Positions 14,544 through 24,130 of a stretch of 64,000 bases of DNA are shown one piece after another (position 1 is the stretch's first letter; each line of letters opens with the position of its first letter). Source of the stretch: Coliplasma sp045538555 (GTDB lineage Bacteria > Bacillota > Clostridia > Oscillospirales > CAG-382); assembly GCA_045538555.1 (NCBI GenBank), contig JAZSRP010000004.1, positions 62,001-126,000 on the forward strand, given 5' to 3'. The notes beneath the pieces were generated by a model that had not been told where the DNA came from, made no database searches, and saw nothing but the letters and a program-made list of their open reading frames with translations. The position numbers and the translations under genes were made by a program.

Positions 14544-15931
14544 AACACCTGTGCCAGATTTGACAGTGAGCGAACAAAAATGTTCATTCCGTCAACAAAT
14601 TCCTTCATTGACATGTATTCGTCTCTCTGGTGTGCGCCGCCTCTTGCGTCTCCGAGATAGCCGCGTTCGGACATGATTCCGGCGCCAAAAGCCACGGTGT
14701 TGGGAAGTGCTCTTGCATAGGTTCCGCCGCCCATGGTATACGGGGTGCAGGGTATACCCAGTACGCTCTCACACGCTTTTGTAAGAGCCACGATGCGTTT
14801 GTCCTCAGCAGAGACAAAATATCCCTCCGATGCGGACAAAACTTTGAGCGAGAATCCCAAGGGCTCCACGGCGCTGCGAATTTTTTCCGCCACTGTGTCA
14901 GCGGGGTTCTCAGGCAGATAACGAATGTTGAAATTTTGTATCAGTCTGCCGTTCTCAATCCTGACAACTCCGCCGATGCAGGTGAGGTATCCAAAATCCT
15001 TGTTGGACTGTGCGATGCCCAGTCCTGCTCCCAGATATTCTGAGCAGACGGAGGAAAGAAAACGAAACTTATTTTTGTCGCATTCGGAATCAAAAACATT
15101 GTTTTCCAGCAGGTACTGAGCCAGCATTCCGATTGCGTTTTTGCCTTTCTCGGGCATGGCGGCATGGGCGGCAAGCCCTGTTGCGGTGACGGTGATGCCA
15201 TTGTCTGTCTTTCTCAGCTCAAAACCTTCTTTTTGGGGCAAAGAATCACGGTTTTTGACAGTTGCGGAGGCAAAAAACGGCACTGCGTTTGAAACCGTTC
15301 CGCCGCTGATATCCGCAAGACAGTCAGGAACCTCACCCAGATCCACGTCGATGCAGAGAATGCCTTTTTCGCCGATGCAGACGGGATACTCGGAGTCGGG
15401 AGTGAACGAAAACTCGGGTGCTCTGCCGCTCTCGGGTGAAAAATAAGCCAAATCGTTGCACCCCACCTCCTCGCCGCTGCCTACGATGAGGCGCACGGAA
15501 AAGGGGAGTTCAATATTGTTTTCTTTCAAAAAACGGAGAGTGTAGAGCGACTGTATAAACGGCCCCTTGTCGTCGTGGGTACCTCTGCCGATGAGCAGGC
15601 CGTCTCGCACGCAGAGCGAAAACGGATCGGTCTCCCATCCCTCTCCTGCGGGTACCACGTCAAGGTGAGTGACGATGCCCACCTCACGCTCCTTGTTGCC
15701 AAAAATGATGCTGGCACAGCTGTAACCGTGGTTCTCAAACCGAAAACCATATTTTTTTGCCAGCTCCTCTGCCTTGTCAATGGCTTGTTTACAGGCCGTG
15801 CCGTAGGGAAGCCCGTCTGCGCCCTCAACTGCCACAGAGTGGATGGAAATAATGTCTCTCAGGTCGTTGACGGCCTGATCCAAAATATCTTTTTGTGAAA
15901 AATATTGAGACGCTTTTGCGGAAATGTCCAT
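14540..15931 (-). CDS. pepV: Sapep/PepV-type Mn2+-dependent dipeptidase (M20 family)
   Basis: 463 residues from ATG 15931 after GGAGG. M20 metal-site motifs are present: THLDVVPAGEGW, RGTHDDKGP, SGEEVGCNDL, a lid domain in the middle, and MGGGTYARAL near the end with DARGGAHQRDEYM supplying the last metal-binding His. It cleaves dipeptides in the cytosol. The lid and length fit the PepV/Sapep group. The gene ends convergently on yqfD with overlapping stop codons and no terminator between. Upstream, 37 bases away, is the DivIVA gene on the same strand. Confidence 0.94.
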   Translation of the reverse strand: MDISAKASQYFSQKDILDQAVNDLRDIISIHSVAVEGADGLPYGTACKQAIDKAEELAKKYGFRFENHGYSCASIIFGNKEREVGIVTHLDVVPAGEGWETDPFSLCVRDGLLIGRGTHDDKGPFIQSLYTLRFLKENNIELPFSVRLIVGSGEEVGCNDLAYFSPESGRAPEFSFTPDSEYPVCIGEKGILCIDVDLGEVPDCLADISGGTVSNAVPFFASATVKNRDSLPQKEGFELRKTDNGITVTATGLAAHAAMPEKGKNAIGMLAQYLLENNVFDSECDKNKFRFLSSVCSEYLGAGLGIAQSNKDFGYLTCIGGVVRIENGRLIQNFNIRYLPENPADTVAEKIRSAVEPLGFSLKVLSASEGYFVSAEDKRIVALTKACESVLGIPCTPYTMGGGTYARALPNTVAFGAGIMSERGYLGDARGGAHQRDEYMSMKEFVDGMNIFVRSLSNLAQVF

Positions 15932-15968
15932 ATCGATTCCTCCAAATAAAAACGGATGGGTCAAAAAA

Positions 15969-16526
15969 TCATTTCAGCTCTTCCTTGAGCTTTGAAAGTG
16001 CGTCGCCAAAGCTGCGCTCTGTCTGGGCAAGGGACTCGGTCATCTCGGATTGCTTTTTTCGGATGATCTCTGCCTGCTGGCTCAGCTCGGCGCATTTTTT
16101 CTCTGTATTTTCAATGATGGCGGCTGCCTGTCTGTTTGCGTCGTCAATAATGGCGCGCTCCTTGCATTCCGCCTCCGTTTTTGCCGATTGAAGTATAAAC
16201 GCCGCTTCTTTTTCTGCGTTTTTTACGATCTCGGCGGCGCGTCTGTCTGCGGTGATCATTTTTTCACCCACCTCGGCGCACAAAAGCTCGATCTCGGTTT
16301 GCTTTTCCGCCAGCTGTGCGGCATGCTCCTGCCTGAGGGATTCCATCCGGTTTTTCAGTTCCTCAATGATTGCGTTTGCCTTTTCCAGCTCGGAGTCCCT
16401 GCGTGAGATCTGCTCGTTGAGCTCCTGCTCACTGCGGGAATATTTGTCACTGAGCCCGATGATAAAGGAATCCACCTGGTCGGGATCATAGCCCCGAACC
16501 GATTTTTTGAAATAAGTTTCTGCCAA
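15969..16526 (-). CDS. DivIVA-domain coiled-coil protein
   Basis: 185 residues. N-terminal DivIVA signature FKKSVRGYDPDQVDSFI, then a near-continuous coiled coil rich in Glu, Lys, Gln and Ala (about 30-180). TTG start after AAAGGCGG. DivIVA-type proteins recognise curved membrane and organise poles and septa; this one lacks the first ~10 residues of canonical DivIVA, so it may be a GpsB- or SepIVA-like variant. It probably shares a transcript with pepV. Confidence 0.85.
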   Translation of the reverse strand: MAETYFKKSVRGYDPDQVDSFIIGLSDKYSRSEQELNEQISRRDSELEKANAIIEELKNRMESLRQEHAAQLAEKQTEIELLCAEVGEKMITADRRAAEIVKNAEKEAAFILQSAKTEAECKERAIIDDANRQAAAIIENTEKKCAELSQQAEIIRKKQSEMTESLAQTERSFGDALSKLKEELK

Positions 16527-16576
16527 AAATCAGCACCGCCTTTCAAAAGAATTTATAGCATACCCCAAGGGATTTG

Positions 16577-17335
16577 TCAACATTTTGAAAATTTGACCAC
16601 CAGTGTGTGAGGCAGAACTTTTGTCAGAACGCGATAGAACTTGTAAATAAATTTGTTGGTATAGACAGCTCTACCTTTCATAGCTTTTTTTATGGATCGC
16701 TCTGCAACCGCTTTGGGGTCGCAATAGGGCAGAGACGCAAACATTTTTGAGTTTTTATCCGTAATATTTGCTACAGGCAAAAATTCTGTATCCATAGGTC
16801 CGGGGCATACCGCTATCACGTTGACCCCGGATTTTTTCAGCTCCTGGCGCAGGCCCACCGACAGAGAGCGCACAAACGCTTTTGTAGAGGAATAAACGGT
16901 CATATTTGGAGTGGGGGCAAATGATGCGATGGAAGCCACGTTGATGATGGCGTCTCCTTTTTTCATCAGCTTGGCACATTCTGAACAAAGGGCGGCAAGA
17001 GCGCCGCAGTTGAGCGACACCATATCCCGCTGTGCCTCCCAAGAAATATTCGTCATGGCTCCCAGCTTTCCAAACCCTGCGTTGTTGACAAGCAGGCGGA
17101 TGCGGGGACGTTCTTTTTTGAGCAGTTCAAAAAACGCCGTGAGCCCCTCTTTGGAGGCAAGGTCACAGCACACAAGTCTGGTTTTTGCGTTTTTGTTCAG
17201 CTCGGCAGTGATTGCAAGTCGTTCTTCTCTCCGCGCCACCAGCCAAAACTCGTCATCGGGAAACATTTTGGATGCTGCAGCAAAATACTGCGCTCCAAGA
17301 CCGGATGAAGCTCCGGTAATAATAATCGTATTCAT
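16577..17335 (-). CDS. SDR-family oxidoreductase
   Basis: 252 residues of the classical short-chain dehydrogenase/reductase fold. Nucleotide motif TGASSGLG, NNAG, catalytic Ser in INVASIAS, Y-x-x-x-K as YSSTK, and PGPMDTEF. These signatures indicate an NAD(P)H-dependent oxidoreductase; the substrate cannot be assigned. The C-terminal ~30 residues are basic and hydrophobic (YKFYRVLTKVLPHTLVVKFSK), possibly membrane-associated, which is seen in SDRs acting on lipid-like substrates. It is divergent from the AGCS symporter gene. Confidence 0.9.
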   Translation of the reverse strand: MNTIIITGASSGLGAQYFAAASKMFPDDEFWLVARREERLAITAELNKNAKTRLVCCDLASKEGLTAFFELLKKERPRIRLLVNNAGFGKLGAMTNISWEAQRDMVSLNCGALAALCSECAKLMKKGDAIINVASIASFAPTPNMTVYSSTKAFVRSLSVGLRQELKKSGVNVIAVCPGPMDTEFLPVANITDKNSKMFASLPYCDPKAVAERSIKKAMKGRAVYTNKFIYKFYRVLTKVLPHTLVVKFSKC

Positions 17336-17424
17336 ATTTTGCTCCTGTGTGAGTATTTATGATTATATATACCATTTATACAATACCACAGATTTTTGGT
17401 TTTGCAACATTTTTTAAATAAGGT

Positions 17425-18720
17425 GTGACGGTCTTGGTTGTTGGAATTTTGAGAGATGCGCTGTGGGGTGTTCCCACTGTAATGCTGGTGGCGGTTTTTT
17501 CGGTATATTTTACCCTCATTCTGTTGAAAACCAAAAAAATATCCTTTTTCGGCACCCTTCGTGACCTCCGTGCCTCTTTGTCAAAAAAAACAGCAAAAGA
17601 AGGAGAGGTCACTCCCTTTTCTGCCGCCGCAACAGCCCTTGGCGGTACGGTTGGAGTGGGAAGCATTTTGGGTGTGGGGTATGCGGTTTCCCGCGGAGGT
17701 GCGGGAAGTATATTTTGGATGTGGGTATGCTCTTTTTTTGGCATGGGGCTCAGATATGCAGAGGTTCATGTGGCGCTGGGCGGAGAAAAAAAAGGAGCAC
17801 ACAACCGATTGCGAGAAAAAGGTTTTTTGAAAACGTCGGCTGTATTTTGCGTTTTTTGTATTTTGTCTTCATTTGGCACAGGAAATATGATACAGACCGG
17901 CTCGCTGTCTCAAATGGCGGCAGAATGGGGAACAAAAGGAACAACGGTGGGTGCTGTTTCTGCGCTGTTTTTGATTTTTGTGCTTTTGGGAGGCAAAAGG
18001 CGGTTGACACGGATCAACACTTTTTTGGTCCCCGCCTGCTGTCTCTGCTACATGTTGCTTTGCATATCGGTGCTGTGGGTGGGCAGAGAGAGGATCCCAA
18101 ATGCGTTTTTGACTATTCTAAAGGACGCCTTTTCGGGCAACTCGATATTTTTTGGAGTATCGGGCGCGGGTTTTTTGACGGCAGTTCGTGAGGGGTTTGC
18201 CAGAAGCGTTTTTTCCACCGAGGCAGGCATGGGATCTTCATCACTTGCTCATGCGGATGCCGGCGATACCACGCCCGATCTGCAGGGAAAATGGGGAATG
18301 GCAGAGATATTTTTTGATACCTTTGTGATATCCACGCTCACAGCGCTGATGCTGTTGTCTGCAGGCGGCACCGACGTGACGGGAGCGGTAAGGGAGGCAT
18401 TGGGAAACATTGGCGTACGGCTGATGATGATACTGACGGGGGTATTTGGCATCGGGGCGGTGATGAGCTGGTGCATGTATGCGGAGAGCTGTATCGTTTT
18501 TTTGGGCGGAGGGAAAAAATCACTTTTGCTCTATCGTGGATTGGCAGTGGCGGCGGCTTTTTTTGGTGCGGTGATACCCCGGGGGTTATTGTGGGAAATA
18601 TCGGATATTTTCAATGCATTGATGCTGTTTCCAAACCTGTTTTTGATGTTTGTGTGCAGAAAAGAAATTTTTGGTTTTGACAAGGAGGGCAATAAAAAAT
18701 GTGGAAGAAAAAGGATCTGA
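17425..18720 (+). CDS. AGCS-family sodium/amino-acid symporter
   Basis: 431 residues with about ten membrane segments. Family features: PFSAAATALGGTVGVGSILGV near residue 65, the conserved GMGLRYAEVHVA, and STEAGMGSSSLAHADA about residue 265, the AGCS signature region. Members import alanine or glycine with Na+ (or H+). GTG at 17425 follows TAAGG. It overlaps the P-ATPase gene by 22 bases, so the two are cotranscribed. The protein is at the short end of the family and its substrate may differ from alanine. Confidence 0.9.
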   Translation: MTVLVVGILRDALWGVPTVMLVAVFSVYFTLILLKTKKISFFGTLRDLRASLSKKTAKEGEVTPFSAAATALGGTVGVGSILGVGYAVSRGGAGSIFWMWVCSFFGMGLRYAEVHVALGGEKKGAHNRLREKGFLKTSAVFCVFCILSSFGTGNMIQTGSLSQMAAEWGTKGTTVGAVSALFLIFVLLGGKRRLTRINTFLVPACCLCYMLLCISVLWVGRERIPNAFLTILKDAFSGNSIFFGVSGAGFLTAVREGFARSVFSTEAGMGSSSLAHADAGDTTPDLQGKWGMAEIFFDTFVISTLTALMLLSAGGTDVTGAVREALGNIGVRLMMILTGVFGIGAVMSWCMYAESCIVFLGGGKKSLLLYRGLAVAAAFFGAVIPRGLLWEISDIFNALMLFPNLFLMFVCRKEIFGFDKEGNKKCGRKRI

Positions 18721-21194
18721 CAGCTCTTTTGGATGAGTTGGAAACCACAAAACAGGGGCTTGACCGAGATGAAGCGGAAAAACGGCTCCGTCGATACGGA
18801 AAAAACCGCCTGGAGCAAAAAAAACAAAAAAATGCTGTGATGAGATTTTTTTCCGCAATGTCCGATCCCATGACGCTGGTACTGCTGTGTGCTGCGGTGA
18901 TCTCTTATTTTACTTCCCGCCTGTCGGGGGAGGGAGCGGCGGATTCACTGATGATACTGACCATAGTTGCGGCAAATGCGATCATTTCCGTGATACAGGA
19001 ACAAAAGGCAGACAAAGCACTGGAAGCACTGAAAAAAATGTCTGCTCCCACCTGCCGTGTCATTCGTGACGGAGTCCCAACCACCGTGCCCGGTGAGGAA
19101 GTGGTTCCGGGTGACGTGATAATACTTGACAAGGGCGACGTGGTGCCCTGTGACTGCCGTGTGTTGGAAAGCTACGGTCTTGCCTGCAACGAATCCTGTC
19201 TGACGGGAGAGTCGAAAGAGGTGCACAAAACCCAATTTCGGACAAAAAACACCGACGAATCCGCAAACTGCCTTTTTGGCTCGTCGGGCGTAGTGCTTGG
19301 CAGAGGTGTGGCAGTGGCGGTAAAAACCGGAATGGAAACCGAGGTGGGGAGGATCGCATCGCTTTTGTCAGGGAAGGAGGAAAAAACTCCGCTTCAGAAA
19401 CGGCTGTCCTCTCTCAGCGTTATGCTGGGAAAGGTGACGGTGGGTATATGCGCTGTAATTTTTTTGTTTTCGCTGTTGAAGGGAATGGAGCTGCGGGAAA
19501 TGTTTATTACGGGAGTGAGCTTGTCGGTGGCGGCAATTCCCGAGGGACTGCCTGCTATCGTAACGGTGGTGCTGTCGGTGGGGGTTCAGACAATGGCGGG
19601 AAAAAACGCCATTGTAAAAAAGCTTCCCGCAGTGGAAACTCTCGGCTCTGCAGACGTTATTTGCTCCGATAAAACGGGAACTCTGACCTGCAACAGAATG
19701 ACTGTCACGGAAACAATGGGTGATTCGTCTCGTCTTGAAACTGCTTTTGCTCTGTGCAACGATTGCTCGTCACCTACAGAAAACGCATTGGCGGAATACC
19801 TGCCCAAAACCCGTTTTGATGAGCTGCAGCAACAGTTTCCCAGAGTGCTTGAGATTCCGTTTGATCCAAAAAGAAAGTTTATGATCACCGTGCACAAGAG
19901 CGGATCGGGATTTTTGTCGGTGATAAAAGGAGCGCCCGACGTGATCTCATCATTTTGTGCGGGGAAGAAAACAGGGTTTGAAAACGAGGGAGAGGAGATG
20001 GCGTCAAGGGGACTGCGTGTCATGGGTTTTGGTCTGTGCGAAACGGATAGCTTGCCCAAAAATGCAGAAAAACTGACATACCGTCCCGTGGGCATCTGCG
20101 GAATCACCGATCCCCCGCGCCCTGAGGCGGCAGGAGCAGTAAAAATATGCAGGAATGCCGGTATTCGCACGGTTATGATAACGGGAGACCATCCGCACAC
20201 CGCACGGGCGATTGCCAGATCCGTGGGGATTGCGGAGGAGGGCGGAATGGTGCTGACAGAAAAAGAGGTGGCAGCCGCAGACCCCCGCCAAATGCAAAAG
20301 CTGGTAAAAAAATGCTCTGTATTTGCCCGTGTAACACCCGAAAGCAAGCTAAAGATCGTAAAAGCTTTTCAAAAAAACGGATGCACCGTGGCAATGACCG
20401 GTGACGGTGTCAACGACGCCCCTGCTCTCAAGCGGGCAGATATCGGATGCGCCATGGGAAAGAGCGGCACTGAGGTTGCCAAGGAAGCGGCGGACATGAT
20501 TTTGACCGACGATAATTTTGCCACTGTTGTCAGTGCGGTGCGGGAAGGAAGAGGGGTATATCAAAATATTCGCAGAGCGGTTCATTTTTTGCTTTCCTGC
20601 AACGTAGGAGAGCTTTTTACGGTATTTCTTTCCATTCTTTTATCGTTTCCCTCTCCTTTGTCTGCTATTCAACTTTTGTGGGTAAACCTCACCACCGATT
20701 CGCTGCCCGCAATTGCGCTGGGACTGGAAAAAACTCATGAGTCGGTAATGAAAAACCGCCCAAATCCAAAAAGGTCCCCTTTGTTTTCGGCAGGTGAAAC
20801 GGTGAGAATGCTGATGGAAGGACTTCTGATAGGCGGTTTGGCCGTAACCGCTTTTGCTGTGGGAAAAGCGGGAGGCGGATTTCAAAAGGGCCGTACCATG
20901 TGTTTTTTTGTGTTGGCGGTATCCCAGCTTTTTCATTCTTTCAATATGCGCTGCGAGTGCAGTGTTTTTTCAAAAAGAAAAAAGAAAAATCCGTATCTTC
21001 CCATAGCTTTTGCCGTCTGTCTGTCCATGATGCTTTTTGTTGTTCTGGTGCCCGCCGCAAGGGAGCTTTTTGGTGTGTCGGCGCTGGAAAAAACGGATTT
21101 CTGCATTTGCTTTTTCCTTTCTGCAGTACCGTTGGCGGCATGTGAAATTTACAAATTCTTCACACAAAAAACTTCATTCAGACACAAAGCGTAG
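18699..21194 (+). CDS. P-type (P2-type) Ca2+-transporting ATPase
   Basis: 831 residues. N-terminal cation-ATPase segment, actuator TGES, phosphorylation motif DKTGTLTCN, nucleotide site KGAPD, hinge TGDGVNDAPALKRADIG, and C-terminal membrane region with NLTTDSLPAIALGLE. The ion-site residues PEGLPA in M4 and N-x-x-TD in M6 match SERCA/PMCA-type calcium pumps. Expected to export Ca2+ (or Mn2+) from the cytosol. ATG after AGGAGG, overlapping the symporter gene. Shorter than eukaryotic pumps, normal for bacteria. Confidence 0.94.
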   Translation: MWKKKDLTALLDELETTKQGLDRDEAEKRLRRYGKNRLEQKKQKNAVMRFFSAMSDPMTLVLLCAAVISYFTSRLSGEGAADSLMILTIVAANAIISVIQEQKADKALEALKKMSAPTCRVIRDGVPTTVPGEEVVPGDVIILDKGDVVPCDCRVLESYGLACNESCLTGESKEVHKTQFRTKNTDESANCLFGSSGVVLGRGVAVAVKTGMETEVGRIASLLSGKEEKTPLQKRLSSLSVMLGKVTVGICAVIFLFSLLKGMELREMFITGVSLSVAAIPEGLPAIVTVVLSVGVQTMAGKNAIVKKLPAVETLGSADVICSDKTGTLTCNRMTVTETMGDSSRLETAFALCNDCSSPTENALAEYLPKTRFDELQQQFPRVLEIPFDPKRKFMITVHKSGSGFLSVIKGAPDVISSFCAGKKTGFENEGEEMASRGLRVMGFGLCETDSLPKNAEKLTYRPVGICGITDPPRPEAAGAVKICRNAGIRTVMITGDHPHTARAIARSVGIAEEGGMVLTEKEVAAADPRQMQKLVKKCSVFARVTPESKLKIVKAFQKNGCTVAMTGDGVNDAPALKRADIGCAMGKSGTEVAKEAADMILTDDNFATVVSAVREGRGVYQNIRRAVHFLLSCNVGELFTVFLSILLSFPSPLSAIQLLWVNLTTDSLPAIALGLEKTHESVMKNRPNPKRSPLFSAGETVRMLMEGLLIGGLAVTAFAVGKAGGGFQKGRTMCFFVLAVSQLFHSFNMRCECSVFSKRKKKNPYLPIAFAVCLSMMLFVVLVPAARELFGVSALEKTDFCICFFLSAVPLAACEIYKFFTQKTSFRHKA

Positions 21195-21250
21195 ATAAAA
21201 TATTGCCTTGGACAACAAGGAAAAAATGTTTGTTGTCAAGGGAGTTTTTT

Positions 21251-22294
21251 ATGGACAAAAATATCATAAACCAAGGCGAGTTTATCAAGCTTGCCGGCAA
21301 TGATCGGCTCAGGATCAAGGGCAGATACTCCGTCAAGGATGATATGCTTGCCTTTGACTGGAGCAACAGCGGATTTTCATTTGCATTTTTTGGCACGGGA
21401 TTTTGCATTTCTTTGGGCAGGTACGGCGCAGATATTCCCGCATACGTAAAAATCGTGATTGACGGCAGCCGCAGACAGCGCTTTGCGGTGGTCAACGGCT
21501 CCGAGATGCTCATTGTTGAGGGTCTGTCGGAAAAACGTCACAGAGTGGATGTGTTGCGTGTCACTGAGGGCGAGGATCCCCTGCTCTTTGACAGCATCTC
21601 TCTTTTTGGACAGAATGCAGCGTTTCGCAATCCTCCCTTCAACAGCCCCAGACGTATTGAGTTTGTGGGTGATTCCATTACCTGCGGCTACGGTGTTTTG
21701 GGCAACAGCAGCCATCCCACCTATCAGACTTATCAGCAGGACAGCACGTATTCTTACGCTTATCTCACTGCAGAAAAATTTGGGGCGGATTCCCGTCACA
21801 TCAGTATTTCCGGAAAAGGCATCGTTTGCAACTGTGAGGGCAACCGAGAGGACGTAAAAACCGGTGAGTACTGCAACTGGCTCACCCGAAAGGGCGGAGA
21901 GGTCACCGACGGCTGGCAGCCGCAGGTGGTGGTTATCAATATCGGCACAAACGATTCCGGCGGTCCCGCATCGTTTGAGGAATTTTCGGAGGCGGGCAGA
22001 GAGCTGGTGGCAAAGCACCGCGCAAAATATCCCGATGCAGATATTATCTGGCTGTACGGTATGATGAACGGTTATTATTGCGACACTCTCAAAAACCTCA
22101 TCAAGGATATCAACAAGAACGATCCCAAGGTACATTTTGTGTTTGTGGACAACATTGCCGACAATCCGTCTGAGATAGGCGCAAACGGCCACCCCAACGT
22201 TCACGCAAGCGTCAGGGTGTCCAACATTCTTTTCAAAAAGATTCGTGCTCTCACCGGCTGGAAAAAAGCGTCACCAAAGGATGTCGAAGAATAA
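21251..22294 (+). CDS. SGNH/GDSL esterase, CE2 acetylxylan-esterase-like
   Basis: 347 residues from ATG 21251 after AAGGGAG. N-terminal beta-sandwich (about 1-125) of the CE2 type (DMLAFDWSNSGFSFAFFGTG), then an SGNH hydrolase domain with FVGDSITCGYG (nucleophile Ser), GTNDSGG and GHPNVHAS (catalytic His). CE2 enzymes remove acetyl groups from glycans. No signal peptide, so this one would act in the cytosol, possibly on imported oligosaccharides. It is 56 bases downstream of the P-ATPase and followed by a strong terminator. Confidence 0.88.
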   Translation: MDKNIINQGEFIKLAGNDRLRIKGRYSVKDDMLAFDWSNSGFSFAFFGTGFCISLGRYGADIPAYVKIVIDGSRRQRFAVVNGSEMLIVEGLSEKRHRVDVLRVTEGEDPLLFDSISLFGQNAAFRNPPFNSPRRIEFVGDSITCGYGVLGNSSHPTYQTYQQDSTYSYAYLTAEKFGADSRHISISGKGIVCNCEGNREDVKTGEYCNWLTRKGGEVTDGWQPQVVVINIGTNDSGGPASFEEFSEAGRELVAKHRAKYPDADIIWLYGMMNGYYCDTLKNLIKDINKNDPKVHFVFVDNIADNPSEIGANGHPNVHASVRVSNILFKKIRALTGWKKASPKDVEE

Positions 22295-22303
22295 GCATAA
22301 TGT

Positions 22304-22341
22304 AACAAGGACATGGAGATATTTCCATGTCCTTGTTTTTT
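22304..22341 (+). terminator. Bidirectional terminator between the CE2 and ytfJ genes
   Basis: AACAAGGACATGGA / TCCATGTCCTTGTT, six-base loop, followed by a T-run. Confidence 0.92.
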
Positions 22342-22384
22342 TGCAAATATAATTTTCTATGAAAAAAGGCAAAAAAGTTTTTTG

Positions 22385-22864
22385 TCAGTCTTCTTTCGGC
22401 TCAGCGGTGACCTCGCCGTCGGATTCCTCGGTGCTCTCTTTGTTTTTCTTGCGGTTGTCCCACATATCTTTGATTCTTGCAAAAAGATCGGGGGCCTTGT
22501 CAATAACACCGTTGATGCTGTCAATGGCTTTGTTTACAGGATCATTGGGCTGTTGGAAGCTGTCGGGGACTTTCAGGTCAATGACACGGACACGACCGTT
22601 TTCTACTGCCACAAATCCCATGGGTGTGACCGACACTCCGGCGCCGTTTCCGCCGGCAAAATAACTGCTTCCGTCTGCTTTTGGCGTCTTGCCGCCAAAC
22701 TCAGAACCGCCTGACGCAAATCCCACCGAAACCTTTGAGAATGGGATCAGAGTCACGTCGCCGGGGAGAATGATGGGTTCACCGATGACTGTGTTTACGT
22801 CCGCAACGCTTCCGATCTTGGACAGCGCGGCGTCAATTATCTGTTTCAATGGCATTTCGTTCAT
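22385..22864 (-). CDS. ytfJ: YtfJ/GerW-family sporulation protein
   Basis: 159 residues. The family core is clear: NTVIGEPI, TLIPFSKVSVGFASGG, a Gly/Ser-rich loop, and GAGVSVTPMGFVAV. The charged C-terminal tail (KNKESTEES) is variable in the family. YtfJ (GerW) is a sporulation/germination protein in Bacillus. ATG at 22864 follows AAAGGA and lies inside the end of the DUF2953 gene (32-base overlap), a pairing conserved in spore formers. Last gene of the minus-strand operon from gpmI. Confidence 0.92.
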   Translation of the reverse strand: MNEMPLKQIIDAALSKIGSVADVNTVIGEPIILPGDVTLIPFSKVSVGFASGGSEFGGKTPKADGSSYFAGGNGAGVSVTPMGFVAVENGRVRVIDLKVPDSFQQPNDPVNKAIDSINGVIDKAPDLFARIKDMWDNRKKNKESTEESDGEVTAEPKED

Positions 22865-23519
22865 TATTCATGTTCCTTTCAGCGGAATTTTTTTGTTTTT
22901 TTGGTTCTCCCTGTGAAAAAATCTCTTTAAGCTTGATCAGCCCCGTTCCTGCGGTTACCGCCACGGACAGCCACCATATCAAGGGGGAGGATATGATCAG
23001 CTCAAAAAAAGCATCGGTGTTGTCTGCAATAAAATCCGGATTGATCTCAAAACACACAGAGTTTTTCTTTTTTGAACGTTTTTTCAACCCCTGCAAAAAA
23101 GCGTACAGGTTGCCGCAGGCACCCGAGATGCCGCCATACATTACTGCGGCTACGGCGGGATCCTCGTGAGCGACCGTGATTTTTACGGTTGCTTTTTCCA
23201 GTTTGAGATGTTTTTTGAGCTTTTCAAACAGCTTTGCCAAAATATCTTTGACCGTTTCGATGATCAGCTTCAGCGGAGGTCGTTTTTTTGTTTGTTTTTC
23301 GGGATCAGAATCCGTTTTTTTCTTTTTTGTTTTTTTATCTGTCTTCTTTTTTGATGCCTTTTTCGGCTTGTCCTCACTGCTCCATACCGCAAGGGAGAAA
23401 AAAAGGTATTTTGCAACTACCGTTACGTCTCCGCAGTAAGAAATGCCGATCTTCAGTGGTGACAAAAGCAAGAGGACAAAAAAGAGTATGATTCCTCCCG
23501 TTATCCAAAGGGCGGTCAA
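22833..23519 (-). CDS. DUF2953 protein (YtfI-like)
   Basis: 228 residues. N-terminal membrane segment (IILFFVLLLLSPLKIGISYCGD), a long Lys-rich stretch (about 55-85), an amphipathic middle, then AHEDPAVAAVMYGGISGACGN and the FEINPDF motif typical of DUF2953, and a second hydrophobic segment near 180. TTG start after GGAGGCAGGGA. In Bacillus this family (YtfI) sits next to YtfJ, as here, and is linked to sporulation. Biochemical role unknown. Confidence 0.88.
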   Translation of the reverse strand: MTALWITGGIILFFVLLLLSPLKIGISYCGDVTVVAKYLFFSLAVWSSEDKPKKASKKKTDKKTKKKKTDSDPEKQTKKRPPLKLIIETVKDILAKLFEKLKKHLKLEKATVKITVAHEDPAVAAVMYGGISGACGNLYAFLQGLKKRSKKKNSVCFEINPDFIADNTDAFFELIISSPLIWWLSVAVTAGTGLIKLKEIFSQGEPKKQKNSAERNMNNERNAIETDN

Positions 23520-24130
23520 TCCCTGCCTCCGTTATCATAGTCCTCATCGGTGAGAGGAAGTGTGACAGGAGTGTTTTCTTGATCAAACTCCAACGATTGC
23601 TGACCATCTGAAAGCGGAAGCTCGGTCTCGGGCAGATCCTTGATGCTCTCCAGCCCAAAGCAACGGAGAAAAGCATCGGTGGTGCCAAAAAGAATGGGTC
23701 TTCCCGGTGCGTCAAGAACGCCTTTTTCGGCGATAAGTCCTTTTTCGCACAGGGACGCAACGATAAACGAGCTGTCAACGCCCCGCACCATCTCGATAAA
23801 AGAACGGGTAACCGGCTGGTTGTATGCCACGATGGCCAAAACCTCCAGAGATGCTTTTGACAGCGGCGGTGCCTTTCTCAGCTCCAGCGCCCGCTTGACG
23901 TAGTCAGCCACAAATGGCTTGGTGCAGAGCTGATAGGCATCTTCCACGGTGATGAGGTTTATGCCGCACTCACGGTTGTCGCTGTATTTTTGTTTGAGCA
24001 CCTCTGCTGCCTCTGTGAGTCCTTGACGGTCAACGTACAAAAGCTCGCACAGACGGTCAAAACCCACGGGGCTTCCGCAGGCAAAAAGAATGGCCTCAAG
24101 AGCAGCGGGGGTTTCATTATTCATACTCAT
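23516..24130 (-). CDS. scpB: Segregation and condensation protein B
   Basis: 204 residues with two winged-helix domains. Conserved ALEAILFACGSPVGFDRL near the start and LSKASLEVLAIVAYNQPVTRS in the middle. ScpB dimers join ScpA and SMC in the condensin complex that organises and separates chromosomes. It overlaps scpA by 14 bases and the DUF2953 start by 4. SMC itself is not in the window. Confidence 0.96.
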   Translation of the reverse strand: MSMNNETPAALEAILFACGSPVGFDRLCELLYVDRQGLTEAAEVLKQKYSDNRECGINLITVEDAYQLCTKPFVADYVKRALELRKAPPLSKASLEVLAIVAYNQPVTRSFIEMVRGVDSSFIVASLCEKGLIAEKGVLDAPGRPILFGTTDAFLRCFGLESIKDLPETELPLSDGQQSLEFDQENTPVTLPLTDEDYDNGGRD

